DNA from: Moniliella sp. 'wahieum'
Lineage: Eukaryota; Basidiomycota; Moniliellomycetes; Moniliellales; Moniliellaceae
Reading direction: 5' to 3'
Assembly: GCA_003971905.1 (NCBI GenBank)
Contig: RSEE01000104.1
Coordinates: 1 to 64,000 of the forward strand
Length of the DNA: 64,000 nt
In this document: piece after piece, positions 31,651 to 44,632 of the stretch
Position numbering within the stretch: the first letter of the stretch is position 1
Layout: every line of letters starts with the position of its first letter
Notes under the pieces: generated by a model
Database searches by the model: none
Told to the model about the DNA's origin: nothing
What the model saw: only the letters and a program-made list of their open reading frames with translations
Translations under genes and position numbers: made by a program

Positions 31651-33464
31651 AATACATTACCAACTGCCTGTCCTCTGGTCTTCTACAGAATCACTTAGTC
31701 ATACAATGCTGACATACCCACTCTCGTGCTTCCTCACATCTTCGCCTTTCTCCGCCTGCGATACGGCGACGTCACCACCCCAAAGGACAAGATCTCTACG
31801 CTCTCGTCGCTGGTTGACTTGGCCGTTGGGTCGCGGACAGGAACGCAGTGTGGTTAGCAGTTTCTCCACCGCGTGAGTGCACCGCGCCAACTTGGGTTTT
31901 CACTCGCTCTATGGATATAAGATACGCTGATCCTCCATGTCGCGCTGACCGCTGCGGTGCAGAAGAGCGGGATGAGCATCTGGTAGGGTGAGAAAACGTC
32001 GTTGATGCTACGCGCGGATCATGCACCTGTTACACTCACGCGGGCTATTACACAAATATTATTACTGGCATCGTCCCTTGTGCGTACGACCTTGTTCCAC
32101 ATCTCCCCTTGACCCGTGTTTGTGTGTCTCGTTGTCTCGTCGCACGTTATTGGCCGTGCCGGTCCGATTGCTTTTCCTCTGGGATATCCAAGGCGCACCA
32201 TTCCATGCAGCCTAAAGAATGATCGAATGAATTCCCTCTACATCCAACCCAACCTTACCTTGAGACACACATCGTTTTTTCCCCCTCAGAGGGTTCATCA
32301 CCCGGGGGACGTGGTCTACGCCGTGGGGGGTCTCTCTCGCAACGGGCGATTTACCCCGCCACTGCAACATCTCTACTCCGGTCTCAAAGCTCACGTGTCC
32401 GGCAAACCTGCTGATGACCCCTCCTCCTCTCTCTCGCGGTTAAAATGCCAAGGGACCACACCAGCATTGAACCAGCAACATTCCGTCTCACGTTACTCTT
32501 TACGTTGCTCTTCAGTCGGTATCTTCGTCTTGGATCGGTGGAACTGGTGGTTAGCCCTTCCTTGGTCTTCATCAGCACCTCGTATATGGTACTGTCTCAT
32601 TCCTATCCCATCCGCTATTGCGGGCACTGCGAGCTCTACGCGCTGTGGTCTTCTCCGTCGCGTGAATAATACTGTTAGGAGTGCACGGGGAGTACTTCGC
32701 CCGCCACCCTCCCTGCGCAAGATGATTCGGACCCGCGCCCGTCCGTCTTCAGTGATAAGAATGCATTTCCTTCACTCCATCCATGCAGCAGATGGAGATG
32801 GGGAAAAGGATAATGATCATATTCATCGAGGGAAAAGGCGGCGGGGGATATGTATACCTCGCATCAGAAGAAGAGACCATGCCAACCGAGTCACATAATG
32901 GAGACAGAAAGGGGAGCCTAGACAAAGGAGAAACAGAGTCTAAGCGAATAGGAGGATCCGGCCAACCTGGTGCAGTGTGTATGATCAGGTGGGTCTGACC
33001 CCGACAATTCTAGTCATGCTTCTACAGTCCTTCCTTGCAGACGGCCGGGTCGTGCAAGCCAATGGCATTGGCACACTGCTTCTTTTTCTATTTCCATACT
33101 GCTGTACCCCATCACCTCCCCTGTTTGTTCAACCGCGCAACCACTTCTATTGTGATGCTTTTCCCTACAACTTGCTAAGTGCGTGACAATTCGCGACGGC
33201 CGGGCTCGAGAATTTGCTCGCCACATGGAGCCAAGGCATCTATCTGTGCCGCACGGGTGACATACCCCTCCTCCGCCTTATTACGGATGTTATCGACAAA
33301 ACGTTTCTCGAACCCCTTCTTCACTCTGTGATAACCCCTCCCAATCGTGCCCATTTCATTGAACCTGTCACGGGCGGAGACTGGCGGGCAAGCCCGGGGT
33401 CGCCTTTCGCCCAGGTGAATTGGTAGCCACACCGTGTGATGGCCACCCAATTGTCAGTTTCTTC

Positions 33465-34135
33465 CTTTGCGACTATAGTCACCACGTGCCCGTTTCTCTT
33501 ACCCTTCTAGGTTGCCCATGCGGCAACCTAACCCCTTGTTTTTCCTTGTCCCTGTTCTACTAGTCTATTGCATTGTTTCTCTATTAGTCCCTGTTTGATA
33601 GCAAAAATGGTCATGATTATCCCCGCGGTCCATTCGCGTTTCCCCACCCTACTCACCAATTTGAAGAACCCACTGGTACAGGCAACTTTCCCTCAGTTCG
33701 ATGCTCTCCTCCTCTCACCTCGTCCTCCAGCCTCTGTCCTCGGCTCGACATCCTCAGTTAACCCAGTTCGCGGTACCATGTCGACGCCCAGCTCAGATCA
33801 GCCGCGTGCGGTCCCACTTCTAGCCTTGCCACCACTAGTCCTAGTCCAGATCCAGCTCGGGCCGTGTTGGCCCTCCACCGCTGCCCTTCTCGTTTCTACG
33901 TCACGAAGGATTTAGACGCGTTACTACTGCTCAAGCATGTGCTACGCAGCCTTGCCACACCCGATTCCGCCTCTGCTATACGTCGAGCGGCATCGTCTTG
34001 TCCCTAGCCTCGCTCAGGCCCACCAATTAGCCCAAACGCGGAAACTACCATGAGTCGACCTTAGGACCTTCAAGTGATCGTACCTTTTAACCCCCCCCCC
34101 CCCCCCCCCCAGGTGGGCCCCCGGTGGTCCTCGCT
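33465..34135 (+). repeat. direct repeat copy B (partner at about 28820-29380)
   Basis: Same order of shared words as copy A, with about 100 extra bases and a 20-base C run near its 3' end where copy A has only six. The two copies are 4.65-4.75 kb apart in the same orientation. No element genes are recognisable between them, so an LTR origin is only one possibility. Confidence 0.65.
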
Positions 34136-37100
34136 CGTCACAGACCCTCTACCGTTTGATACAAGCCTTACCGAGTCCATGAACAGTCGAGCCCTATCTC
34201 CCTGTCAGTTCCCCACACTTAACTGCTTCCTTCAACTTCCTCTTTCGTGATTTCTTTCAAGATCTAATAGCCACTGTTCGGCCCCACTGGCATTGCCCTT
34301 CCTGGATTCTCTCGCAGGTCACAGCCCCGGGGCGTCTCTTATTCTCTTCTTATTACCTCCAATGTTACTCGCGCCACCCGACACATTTCTCTCTTCCATA
34401 ACGATGTAGTCTCTTCAAATTCCTCGCGAAGGAGGCGCGGGACATGGGTGGGGGTGAATTATCGTTGATGACTTCACCTTGTACGTTTTCTTCATCCCTC
34501 TTTCTTCCCAAGGCAAAGCCACCTTGTCCCTTTGTGCCTTGAATCCCCGTGAGCAATGTCAGCACCTGATCGGCACCTCCAGGTGGTCCGATTTGACAAT
34601 GCTCCCACGTTAATGTTCGAAAGATGAAGTTTCACAACGAAAAAGGCATTGTCACCGAAACCAACAATCCTGGTGAAAGTGCATCCAATTGATATATCGT
34701 AGAAAGGGAGATTTCGCTTCATCATGGATGGTGAGTCGTACTCCACTTGCACCTATAATTGTCGCCTCGATCCGGAGGAATGGCTGGCAACATGCCCTTC
34801 ATGCTCATAATTGGAGGCAACAACCGCTTTGTATGTCGGCCTCGCTACTACCACAGAATCTGAGCATTGAACGTCGTATTCGACTAAGAAGCTTCTGCGA
34901 CTGACTCGTCCAGAAGACTGGTGCGAGCTCGGAAGGAATGAAAACTGACTCACGTGACTCAGGGTCCGCGCGGCCCTAGGACGGATGTCAACATGGTACG
35001 CTGCCATGGTTTTCCTCCTTCTCTTGCGATGCATCATTGCGCCCTCGTATATCTTCACCGTTTTCACAGCAAGCGTGATGGCGGCAACGTTCGGCTCTCA
35101 GGTCATTCGGGCCGTGCTCATTAAGGATAACACATGCGGAAAGCCCCTGTAGTCATGAACGTTTGCGTTTCACCCTGTATATAATGGCTCCTCTGGCTTG
35201 GTATACTAAGGCTGTTGGAAATCCCCTTTCAAGTGTTGGACCACTGCAGCAGCTGTGGTGTACGCTGCCATGCATGATTTTTCACTTGGTGTTTTTGGAT
35301 GGTGGACTACTACTAAGACTCAGAACCAAGGGGTTAGGATCGCGGCTACATCCGAATCCTTGGCCATGGGTGTGACTGCCGCCAAAGCTCTTGCCCAAAA
35401 GCTTAGCGAGTCGGCGTGAGATTCGTCCAATCGATGTGTGGCATCAGAAGATGCCGGAACGCATTCGTTGGTGAACTTGAGATTCGCCACGTCCCTGGGT
35501 GAATCAGCTCCGGGAATGGTTCTTCAAACCTGTTAGTATCCTCAAGTTCTTTTTATATCAACAATTCTATTTGGTTCCATTTCTTCGACAGAGTGAACCA
35601 AATCCATCCATCCTGTCCTGTTGTCATACGGGAGGCGCTGCTTCAAAAAATTCTTCCTATACGATGTGAAGGATGGGAGCACAGAGAACAGCGGCAAAAA
35701 ATGAAGAGCGTGATGTCACATCAATGACTGGACAATGGACTCACATTCTTTCCCCAAATCTCGCGACTGCGTCAACAATTGGTAAATAGGCAGGGGAATG
35801 TGTACGTGGCCATGGAATGGAAGCAGCTGTTAAAGGTGCGGTTTGGCATACATGCTATCTATCCTCTGTCAAGAAAGCGCCATTTGCGTTACCTCGTGAC
35901 ATGAATCCGAGGTCTTCTTCATCCTAAAAAATTACAAAAAATTACGAGACGTGCGGATAGAAAACACACAGAATGTTAGGTAAGATGGATGTAACAAATA
36001 TCCCCTACCAGTTATGTGGTCTATGTGGAAGTTAGCAGTAACTGTTCCTAAAGTGGCGTACACATCCGCTTCATTGGAGGTACGCAGACATCAATAATAC
36101 TATTGAACATTCTTGGAGAATGTTTCGGTTCCGTATGTACTCTTTGTCACAACTAAACGTGAACATACATATGAGATTAGCCCCTGCATTATAAGGTCTG
36201 CTGCACAACAGCACCAAGCCAGTAATTCTCCGTCCAATTGCATCGCTCGTTTGTATCTTAAACGTTTATATTTCCCGGTCTGTACATTTCCTCAGCGTCC
36301 TTTGTTGGTTAACAAAAGTTAATGTAACTGTTGCTGTACTTTTCGGGCTCATAGCCCGTAAATCTTGTTTGCATGGGCTTCTACAGTCTTAGAAAGTGAA
36401 AAAAATGCAAAACCAAGGAACCCAAAAACTGAGTACTTGATTGGATGGTGTTTGAAATTGCATGCGATACTTTTGTATTTCCAGGCTTCTAAGCCCTGGG
36501 TACCGTTGCCAGAGTGTTCCTGCTGCTTTCCCCGGAAACGAGCTGTTTCTCAGTCCCGACCCTGTACAGTATTGTTTGTTATCCTGTCGGTAAGCAATAG
36601 AATAGGATTTCCTCGCCAATGATTCATTCGCTCCTTCTGCAACAAATCTGCCAGTGAAAATGCAACTCATCCTCCTTTGAGTTGTCTCCTCTACTCTTGG
36701 CCATTTTCCCATCCCATTAGGTGCCGGATTTAAGTTTCAATCTCGGCTTCATAGATATCTCTGCTCCCCGCTTTGAGAAGAAACCAAGTCTGGACATTGT
36801 TTTTGTCCTGAGCTATCTTTTCAACCGCTTCCCCGCGTCCGAACTGATTCCGATCCAGGACGTTACGTCGGCCCAGGCCGGTACCAGCGTAGCTCCCGAG
36901 AACAAATTCGGCCGGTGTATGTTGTGCGCTCAGGCGTCTTTCCTTGCCCCGATAGAGCCCCATTCGCATTCACCAACCCTGCGCCAGCATAAACTTCAGT
37001 GTACCAGTCGACCATTCTTGCGTAAGAGATTGTCATTGTAGAATACGCTGGTGAGAGCACACATTCACAAGACTCCTTCCACATCCATATGTTGTACTGA

Positions 37101-38679
37101 TGAATGGCATACTATACTAGTGACATGCAACCAGTGTCACCTCAGCAGCAGTGTTCTTATTTTCATCTCCGTCTCCAATTAATCTGGCATTAGAGCTGTA
37201 CAATAATACCGTGGTGTGTTTGTTTGCCTCTGGCCCTAGGCAAATGTGTGGTCTTAGTGTAAAGGACCGTGACGCGGATATGGCATGTTCGATCATAGTA
37301 TGAACATGCACGAGTGGGCACGACAGCGAGAGTACATGTGACTGGGGGTAAGGAACTCCGCCCCTCAGCCCTTAAGGGTCACTGCGGGCTGGCTCGCCTG
37401 AACAACACGTCCACTCCGCTTCTCCTCAACGAAGCATGCTTCATTATCTGTGGGCAACCAAGATCGAGTCCCTTCGTACGACTGAAGAGAGATCTAAGGG
37501 TGAGCTTTGAGTCCGTACTAAGTTGATTCTACCTCAGATATTTGGTTTTTGGTCTTAACGCAAGTGGGCTGTACGCTAAGCCACTGGATTTGGGCCGCTG
37601 TTTTCTGATCAAGACGTGAGGGTTTCGTTCGTTTGATTATTCTCCCCTCATGCCGTTTATGTTCCTGTTGAGGGCGCAGGACTTGTCCATTAGTTTGGCA
37701 TTTTCGGCCTTGGTTGTTCCAAATTTTATCGGAACCTTTCCCTGCTTGATCTGTGCTTCTTTGAGAGCCATTCTCATTCATTCCTTCTTCTTACGATTGT
37801 ATGTTGCGTCCTTAGGGTTGCTGTCTGTATAGCCTTTCTTCTACGTTCTTCGCTAGCAACCCATTTGCAACAACATCTCCTACGAATCCATCCTTGACCC
37901 ATCAGAGAAAACCCTCATTTTGCTCTCTCGCTCATGGGCAGTGTCACTAACCTGCGTGAGCGCGACCACCTCTTGGTCCTCCCGAATCCCTCCGTTCAGT
38001 CAACCTTTCCCGTCGATCTCCCTCCACCCTTCGGTCCAATCTGGACAGATCCCGCGTGATCCTACACAAGTGTTGAGTTTTTTTTTTTCGTGACAAGGCC
38101 TGTCCGACCCTGGGTTTTGTTTGCAACAACCTTCCGGCGAACCTTTCTACGTTCTGCACCTTCAAACTGTTAGTCTGCTCGTTCCAGCACATACGCAACC
38201 TTGGTCACTCAAGCCTCCCCTTAATTGAGAGGCTTCACATCTCCAGCTCCGTTCGAATCAGCTACTAGCGTCCACACTCGATAAACCGTGATCCGACAAG
38301 GGAATGCAGCCCTCTAAACCGCAGGTTGGGCTGCAGTTCGTGACCTACCCGGACAATAGAGGAGAGCGTCATCATGGTTGTGCTGGCTCATACCACTACA
38401 TATATGCGGGAGCAACGAAGTTGGCATGACCCGTTTGTATGCGCCAATGGTAGCAAGGCCTCAATCTACACCAAGAGAGGCTGCGAGATAAAGGTCCTCT
38501 TCATGAGCCAGTGGGCACCATGACGCTTTGGGGCTATCCTAAACCTCCTGCCCTCCCCCCCCCCCCCCCCCACCTGTCCACTCCGATGCCTACTAGGTTT
38601 TGGAAGGGAGTCAGCACTTCTGAGTTTTTGAGAACAACCGTCAGGGCAGTGTCTTTGATTGATGGGGATGTGCTGACAT

Positions 38680-38805
38680 AGGGAAGAGTGGCACCGGTAG
38701 CCCAAGCCTGGTCCCCTTCGGTGCATCCCTTCTGTTACTTCTTCATAGAGGGTAACAATACTCTCTAACCTGTGTAATAGCCATGCTATGTGCAAATGCA
38801 ATCAC
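38680..38805 (-). repeat. dispersed repeat, copy 2 (partner at 31524)
   Basis: Second copy of the element described at 31524, in the same orientation and about 70 percent alike. The flanks of the two copies do not obviously align. Confidence 0.6.
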
Positions 38806-39373
38806 CTAATGCCATCCAGAATTCTGTTGATCCTCGAATTTTACCAGTCCTGAGGGCTTTGGTCAAGAGATATACTCACGGGTTCTCCCTTCCGTGATAA
38901 GCAGGCTTTTGAATAGGATGGACAGCGCGAATGCCGTTCATCCTGCCATAGCGCCATTACTGGTAGATGGCACCGTTTCACAGATTGATGGCGGGGGTTG
39001 TTAGATGCTCTGTTTACGGACTTGGAATCAAGCTGGTCATCAGAGCTTGTACATGCTCATTGCAAAGGCGTGCACAGCGGGGTCTCGCAGTGTGGCTAGT
39101 GGAGAGGGTCTGGCTGCAAGCCAGAATAACGTTTGTTCCTCTATACGGATGGCTATCCTCTTGTTGTCCTTGGCGATCCTACACAGTTTGTACTTCCATA
39201 TGCTGGTATCCCATCAAAAATATTGCAAGAGGTGGGTTGAAGGATCAAGCAAATATGCTACTACCCGGTGCCAAGCTGTGGAAGATATAGGTGCATAGCT
39301 AATCGAAAACGCTGGTAACAAGGTTGCGGATAGATATGTGAGGACTACGTACAAAATTCAAGGTGAGCAAGGC

Positions 39374-39409
39374 CCACAAGATTGTGCAAGAAATTTCGAT
39401 TAGCCATGT
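39374..39409 (+). repeat. short dispersed repeat, copy 2 (partner at 8448)
   Basis: Carries the identical AGAAATTTCGATTAGC and a similar upstream 20 bases. The orientation is the same as at 8448, 31 kb away. Confidence 0.45.
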
Positions 39410-40439
39410 GTACCATCGCTCAGGATTGTATAGCAGATTCTTCGACGGCCACTCTCGCGCCCAAAGGGAATCTGGAGCGATGCTCAGAACACACCACGCT
39501 AGACGCGGAACCCGGCGCTCGAGTCCAATGAGGTTATATGATGGAGTGCGTCTTATTGGCCGAGGCAACCAATGTTCGTGTGTCGAGGCCCGGGGGATGG
39601 GTAAAAGGCTGTTACTTCTTCAAGGACGGGCTCCCCCCTCAGGGGGTCAGCTTGGGCGGGCGGTGGGAAGAATGTGAGAGGTGGCATGTTGGCGAGGCGA
39701 CGTGCACGGAGCGTTACTGGTCCAAGGGTATATGCGCTGGAGGGGGAACGTGGCAGCACGACGGCGCGTAAGCCAGTTGAAAGGGAAAGACCATGTATAT
39801 TCATTGCTGTCCCGTTTGGACCATGGGCCCGCCGGCGAGGATGGGATACCTGCCCTGGAAGAAGGACGGGGGGATCCAGGAGGCGGCTGGCCCTCTGATC
39901 GCGTTGGCCAACAGCCATGCTTTTTGCCAAGTGATGAACACCTTCATGGGGTGTCGACACTGCGGGGGAGTGGGGGGGGAGGTGACAGAAGGACCGATAC
40001 CCACTATCTTCTCCTACAGCGACTATGGCGGCTGTGGCGAAAGTCCCACGGCGCGCGCGCACGCCACGCGCGACGGCGAATGAGGTCCAAGAAGAATGGG
40101 AGCTGGCCGCCTGCTGGTGGGCAGCGAAGGAGACAGGAGAGCGTCTGGCTGCCTGGCCGCATGGCCACATGGCATCGCGGGGGATGAATGCACACGACTG
40201 CCCGTCCCCAAAGGAGGAGAAAAAGGGACGAGACCACGAAGCGAAGCGAGGGGGCACTGCGGCACCCAGCGCACCGACGCGGGGGGCGCGAGAAGGAGGA
40301 GGGGAAGGGCGGGGGGGCTGTCAGGCGTCGACAGGCGGCAGAGGATGGTGGTGCGAGCGCCCACAGGTGAGATGGGCGGCAAGTCGGCTGGGTCGCCGGC
40401 GGCCAAGCGGCGGTGCGCGTGCACGTGCCCACAGACGCG

Positions 40440-43400
40440 TTTGCTCGACGCGTGTGCGTCGGCGCGGGCGGGTGAGCATCCTTGGTTTCTCGCCGTACAG
40501 CAGCTCGTAGTCGAACCACAGGCAGATCCACTCGTCGGGGAACAAGGCGGAGGCCGTGGTGGGGTGGTCCAAGCAGCCCGGCGGATTCCATCTTCTCCTG
40601 TGGCAGCGGCCAATGACGCTGGTCCCTCGCGCTCACACCGCCGCGGTCGGTCGAGGCGGGGCGGAGGGGCCGGCGGCGGCGGCGGCGGCGGCTGCAGCTG
40701 CCTTCTTGCGCCGGACAGCTTTGGTCTTCTTCTTGCCCAGTCCGGCGCGCAACGGCGAGTCGGGTGGAAGAAGGCTGACGACGTCCGACACGGACAACTC
40801 CTCGTTCTCGATCATGGCCAGACCATCGGTTTCCAGGCGGCGGGGTGAGCACTTGGCATGCGTCCAGCAACTCCTTGGTGGTCGGAGTGCGGTCCTGGGG
40901 CAACAGCTTTTGCGCCGCCGGGAGCTTGAGGAAGGCCTGGATGCCCGGCCCGGCCGGGCCAGGTCGGCCATGTCGATGCCGGGGGGAAGAAGGGGGTGGG
41001 GTCCCTGGCACGGCTGCGGCTTGGTCGCGGCTGTGGCGCTCTCGCTCTGTTCGGGTTCTTTTTCTGGTTCATTGGCCAATTCCAAGGACGCGATGGCCGA
41101 AGGGCTCATGTCCAGATTTCCCACCGAAGGGGGCTGTCCTCAATCATGAGCATGATGCGCGCCAGGGTGAACATCTTGAGCCGATGGGTCTGTTTTATCA
41201 CATCCTCCACTCTGTCATCTCCGCCGTGTCGCGAAGGAGTTTGTGCATGGCCACCACTGGGTCGCGGCCTTCGTCGCGGAGCTGGCGAAAGGTGGCCATC
41301 CAGTCGCCGAATTGCGTCTGGAACAACTGGTGGGCGGTGAGGAAGAGCTTCTATAGATTTCCCGCATGGGCAGGGGCCACTGGAACGGCGTCGGGACTTG
41401 GAGTCGGGGTGGTCGGGGTGGTGGGGGGGGGTCGGAGTTGGAGATAGCGGTGGGGTTGGGGCTGGGTTTGGGTCTGGGTTTGGGCCTGGGGAGGGGGTTG
41501 GACGGGGTTTGATGCGGAGCTTGGATTTGGAACTTGGACTTGGAAGACTTGGGCTTGGATGGATGTAGATGTCTTTTCTCCGGCTCGTCTGAGCCGATAG
41601 AGAGATAGTCGGACGGGGGGAACAGGGTCGTAATCACATCCCCCGCATCCATCGGGGTGCGAGCGATCAGGGCGAGCGTCTCGTCCGACTCGGCGTGGTC
41701 AAACATCTGCCGTGCTTTCAGCGTGCAACTGCGGTGCCGGGCCATGCTCTCGACCAGCGTGTCTCCGTAGAGGGTCGAAGATTCCCTTGGCTCGTTGGCA
41801 AGCAAGGTGCTGGGAGACGGTGCACGTGCCGAACTGTGTGCCCGTGGCGAAGGAGGCTGGTCCGAGGCGGAAGGTTCATCGGCTACGACTGGGGGTTCCT
41901 GTAGCGAAACCGCCTCATCCCACGCCTTGGCCATCTCGATCGGCAGTGCCTCGGGCCTCGCAGGGACGGACCGAGCGGGGGTGCGAGCAGGCGGGCCGCT
42001 GCTCGTGCCCGGTGCGGCTGCCGGCGGGGCAGAGGGAACGACAGAGTCGCCAGGGGAGGAAGGGGGATGGAGGGTGTGAAGCGCGGCCAGGTTGGCCAGC
42101 AAGGCAGGGGAGACAGCCTGTTGCGCCACTGTGATTCCGTCAAGAAGGTCCTGGATGAGCAATTCGGGGCGGGAGGAGGTGTGGCTGCGCTGGCTGGCCT
42201 GGGCCAGCTGTTCTCCCCGCGTGCGAGCGAGGGCAGACTTTGTTCCAAGGTACGGCCGAGTTGGGCCAGGGCCGGGCCGAGGCCTTGGTCGGGCCAGGTG
42301 GTGTCGGAGGCCAGGACGGGCGGGATGGTGAGGCTGGTGGGGATTGGGAGGGGAGGGTGATGCCGGGACGCGGCAGGCTGGGTGGGGGGACAAAGATAGA
42401 CTGCGACGGCGGGCCTGGTACTGCTCCTGGTTGCGGCGAGAAGGGGAAGGTGGAGGACGAGACGAGTGCAAGGGCAAGGACACAGCGGAGACGAGCGCGT
42501 TCCGAGCGGGGGTGGGGGCGGCGGGGGCGAGCCATGTAAGCGAAGGGGGCGAAGAAGAAGGGCTGGGAGCGGCAGCTGGGAGCGGAGGAAACGAAGGGAG
42601 CGTCACCCCCACCGGGGGCCAGCGGAACGAGGACGGCGGTGGCGCTGCGCTCGCCGCCGTCGGCGATGGAGGCGACACGGCCGGCGGGGGGCTGTGCGCC
42701 GGGTCCAGCTCACCTTCGCGCTCCATCTCGGCAGGAGGGGGTCGGGCTTCTTGCCGGCGACGCGGGCGCGCAGTTGGGCGAGGGTGGGTCGGCGGGGCGC
42801 CCTTCTGGGTCTTGGTGGCGAGCGCATGCGCCTTGGCCTTCTCGGCCTTGGACGCCTTTTTCTTCTTGGCGCCGACTCCCGTCGGCGGCAGCGGCAGGCG
42901 GGGGCCCGTCAGGCCCGGCAGACGTACCAACCTGGGGTCGGGCCAGGTGCTGCCGTCGTCGCGAGGAGGGATGGTCACCTCGACAACGGCGCTTCCGCCC
43001 GCGTCGGGAGCGTGAGGAGGAGGCTCGTGGACATGGATGTGGATGCGTGGCAGCTCCAGCTGTGTGGCTGCCGCGCTCGACGGTCGAGACGGCGTGCGCC
43101 GACCAGGCACGACCTGGGCCAGGGGCGTCTCGTCGGTCGATGGCTGTGCCTCATTGTCGCGGATCCAGAGCCGGTACTGGCGTTGATCGTAGTACTGCTG
43201 TGCCAGGCGGCGGAAGGTCCACGGTGTGCGCATCGGACGGTCCCCGCCGGGCCCACCGCGAGCCCTACGATACGGCGGGAACGGGTAGGTCCACGTCTCG
43301 GACGGGCGGGCAGAGGAGCAAGCGCAATCGCCGTCGTGATGGGAGCGACTCTGTGGCGGGATGCCACGCACGCCCTCGGTGCTGCCCGTGGCATTGAGCA

Positions 43401-44292
43401 TGCCGCACCAGTGGCGCGAATCGATGTCTTCGCCCCGGCGGGAGCGGAGGGACTTGCGTTTCTTGTGGTTGCCACCGCTGCGATCGCCGTCCGAGGCGTA
43501 CTCGTCGCTGGACGTCTCGCTCGCGCTTGCGCTTGCGCTTTCCCGGGGATCGGTTTCGTGTGGGCGCGAGTGGTCAGGGAGCACCGCCGCGGTCTCTTGC
43601 TCGGGCGGATCGACATAGAAATAGCCGTCTGGCCCCGGCTGGTGCGGCGGTAGCGCTGCGCCCCTCGCCTCTTGGTTGGTTGAGATGGGGTACGAAGGGA
43701 AAGAGCGACAAGCGGGCGGCGACGTGCGGGTCGACCCATGTGGACGGGTCCTCATCCTCTTTGGTCAGGCCGGCAGAGGCAACGGGAGATAATGGCTGGA
43801 AATCGTCGCCGTCGTCATCGTCGTCGCCTTCCTCGTCTTCGTCCCCTCGTCCTCATCCTCCTCTGCACCCAGAGAGGTAAAAGTGTCGGAAGCCCGGATC
43901 AAGCCCCGTATCCGCTCGGCCACATCGATGTTCGGATTGGCGAGAGGAGGATCAGGGGCGGGGGGAGAGATGCACTGGACGGAGGGGCGACGGAGGCAGG
44001 GAGGAAAGCGACGACCTGTTTCTGGGAAGCCTCGACGGCGGAGCGCAGATCGGCGAGGGAAGCGAGCTGGGCGGAGGATACGTGTCCGGCGTGGTGAAGT
44101 GCGAGCGCCTGGGCCGTACGCTGGGCTGCGGCCAGCAACGCTGCCTGGGTAGCGTGGAGCTTGCTCAACAGCTGGGGCACGGCCGGTGGCGCGCCTGGCT
44201 GCCTCCGCAGCGATGGGCGTCGAGGGGCGTGCGTGCGCAGATGGCGAGGAGGGCGTGGGCATTGGTAGCGGCCCTGGTGACGGGGCTGCCAA
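40440..44292 (-). CDS. large unknown protein, low-complexity with conserved-looking islands
   Basis: I do not recognise the family. From about 44292 on the minus strand: an Ala/Pro start; helical LLSKLHATQAALLAAAQRTA then SSAQLASLADLRSAVEASQ (about 44160-44020); and NPNIDVAERIRGLIRASDTF, followed by an acidic run to 43810. Next are DDFQPLSPVASAGLTKEDED and STWVDPHVAARLSLF, then GPDGYFYVDPPEQET (43630) and WTFRRLAQQYYDQRQYRLWI (about 43220-43165). A long Pro/Ser/Arg stretch carries ELLIQDLLDGITVAQQA (42160), then ALIARTPMDAGDVITTLF (41665). The C-terminal helices are LFLTAHQLFQTQFGDWMATF (41350), MFTLARIMLMIED, IQAFLKLPAAQKLL (40930) and NEELSVSDVVSLLPP (40800). DEWICLWFDYELLYGEKPRM follows near 40520. 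Aromatic-rich islands in consistent order argue for a real gene despite frame changes. Gly-rich frames on the opposite strand are shadows. Confidence 0.5.
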
Positions 44293-44519
44293 GGAGGAAG
44301 GCGCCGACTCGGACGCGGCCGCCTGGGCGCTGCGATGGGGGTGGGGGTGGCCATCGCGGGAGACACGGTGGGGCAGGCGCTGGGGACGGCGTCAGCGGTG
44401 GGCTTGTTCGTTCCATGCACACACAACACCACAGGAGACGGCGCACTCACCTTGATGCGGCGCGGAGGCGACGACAGCATCGCCCTCGTCGCTTGCCCGG
44501 GGGGGGGATGGGGATGGGG

Positions 44520-44632
44520 GGGCTGGGATGGAGGTCGGGATGAGGATGAAGATGAAGACGAAGATGGAGATGAAGATGAAGACGAAGATGGAGATGGAGA
44601 CGAAGATGGGGATGGAGATGAAGATGGATAGG
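44520..44632. repeat. GATGAAGAT-type repeat
   Basis: About twelve copies of a GATGAAGATGGA-like 6/12-base unit. On the minus strand it reads Ser/Pro; on the plus strand Asp/Glu/Met/Lys. It lies between the unknown gene and the PBDC1-like gene. Confidence 0.8.

Larger units (their letters stand above)
28650..40430. other. AT-richer island of decayed dispersed repeats, no gene
   Basis: Base composition falls visibly from about 28.65 kb, lowest between roughly 35.5 and 37.9 kb. The longest frames (for example 30709-31104 and 32116-32898) lack recognisable domains, good start contexts or splice signals. Three sets of repeats are seen and listed separately. A 20-base C run lies at 34091 and a 17-base C run at 38555. 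I found no reverse transcriptase, transposase, integrase or helicase motif in any frame. The island looks like a graveyard of old mobile sequence separating two gene-rich blocks. Confidence 0.6.

Noticed and set aside
30709-32898. Open frames in the AT-rich island as transposon genes
   Set aside because: No transposase, reverse transcriptase or integrase motif is visible in any of them.
42466-43653. 395-codon plus-strand frame
   Set aside because: Arg/Gly/Ala-rich shadow opposite the unknown minus-strand gene, which carries the aromatic-rich islands.
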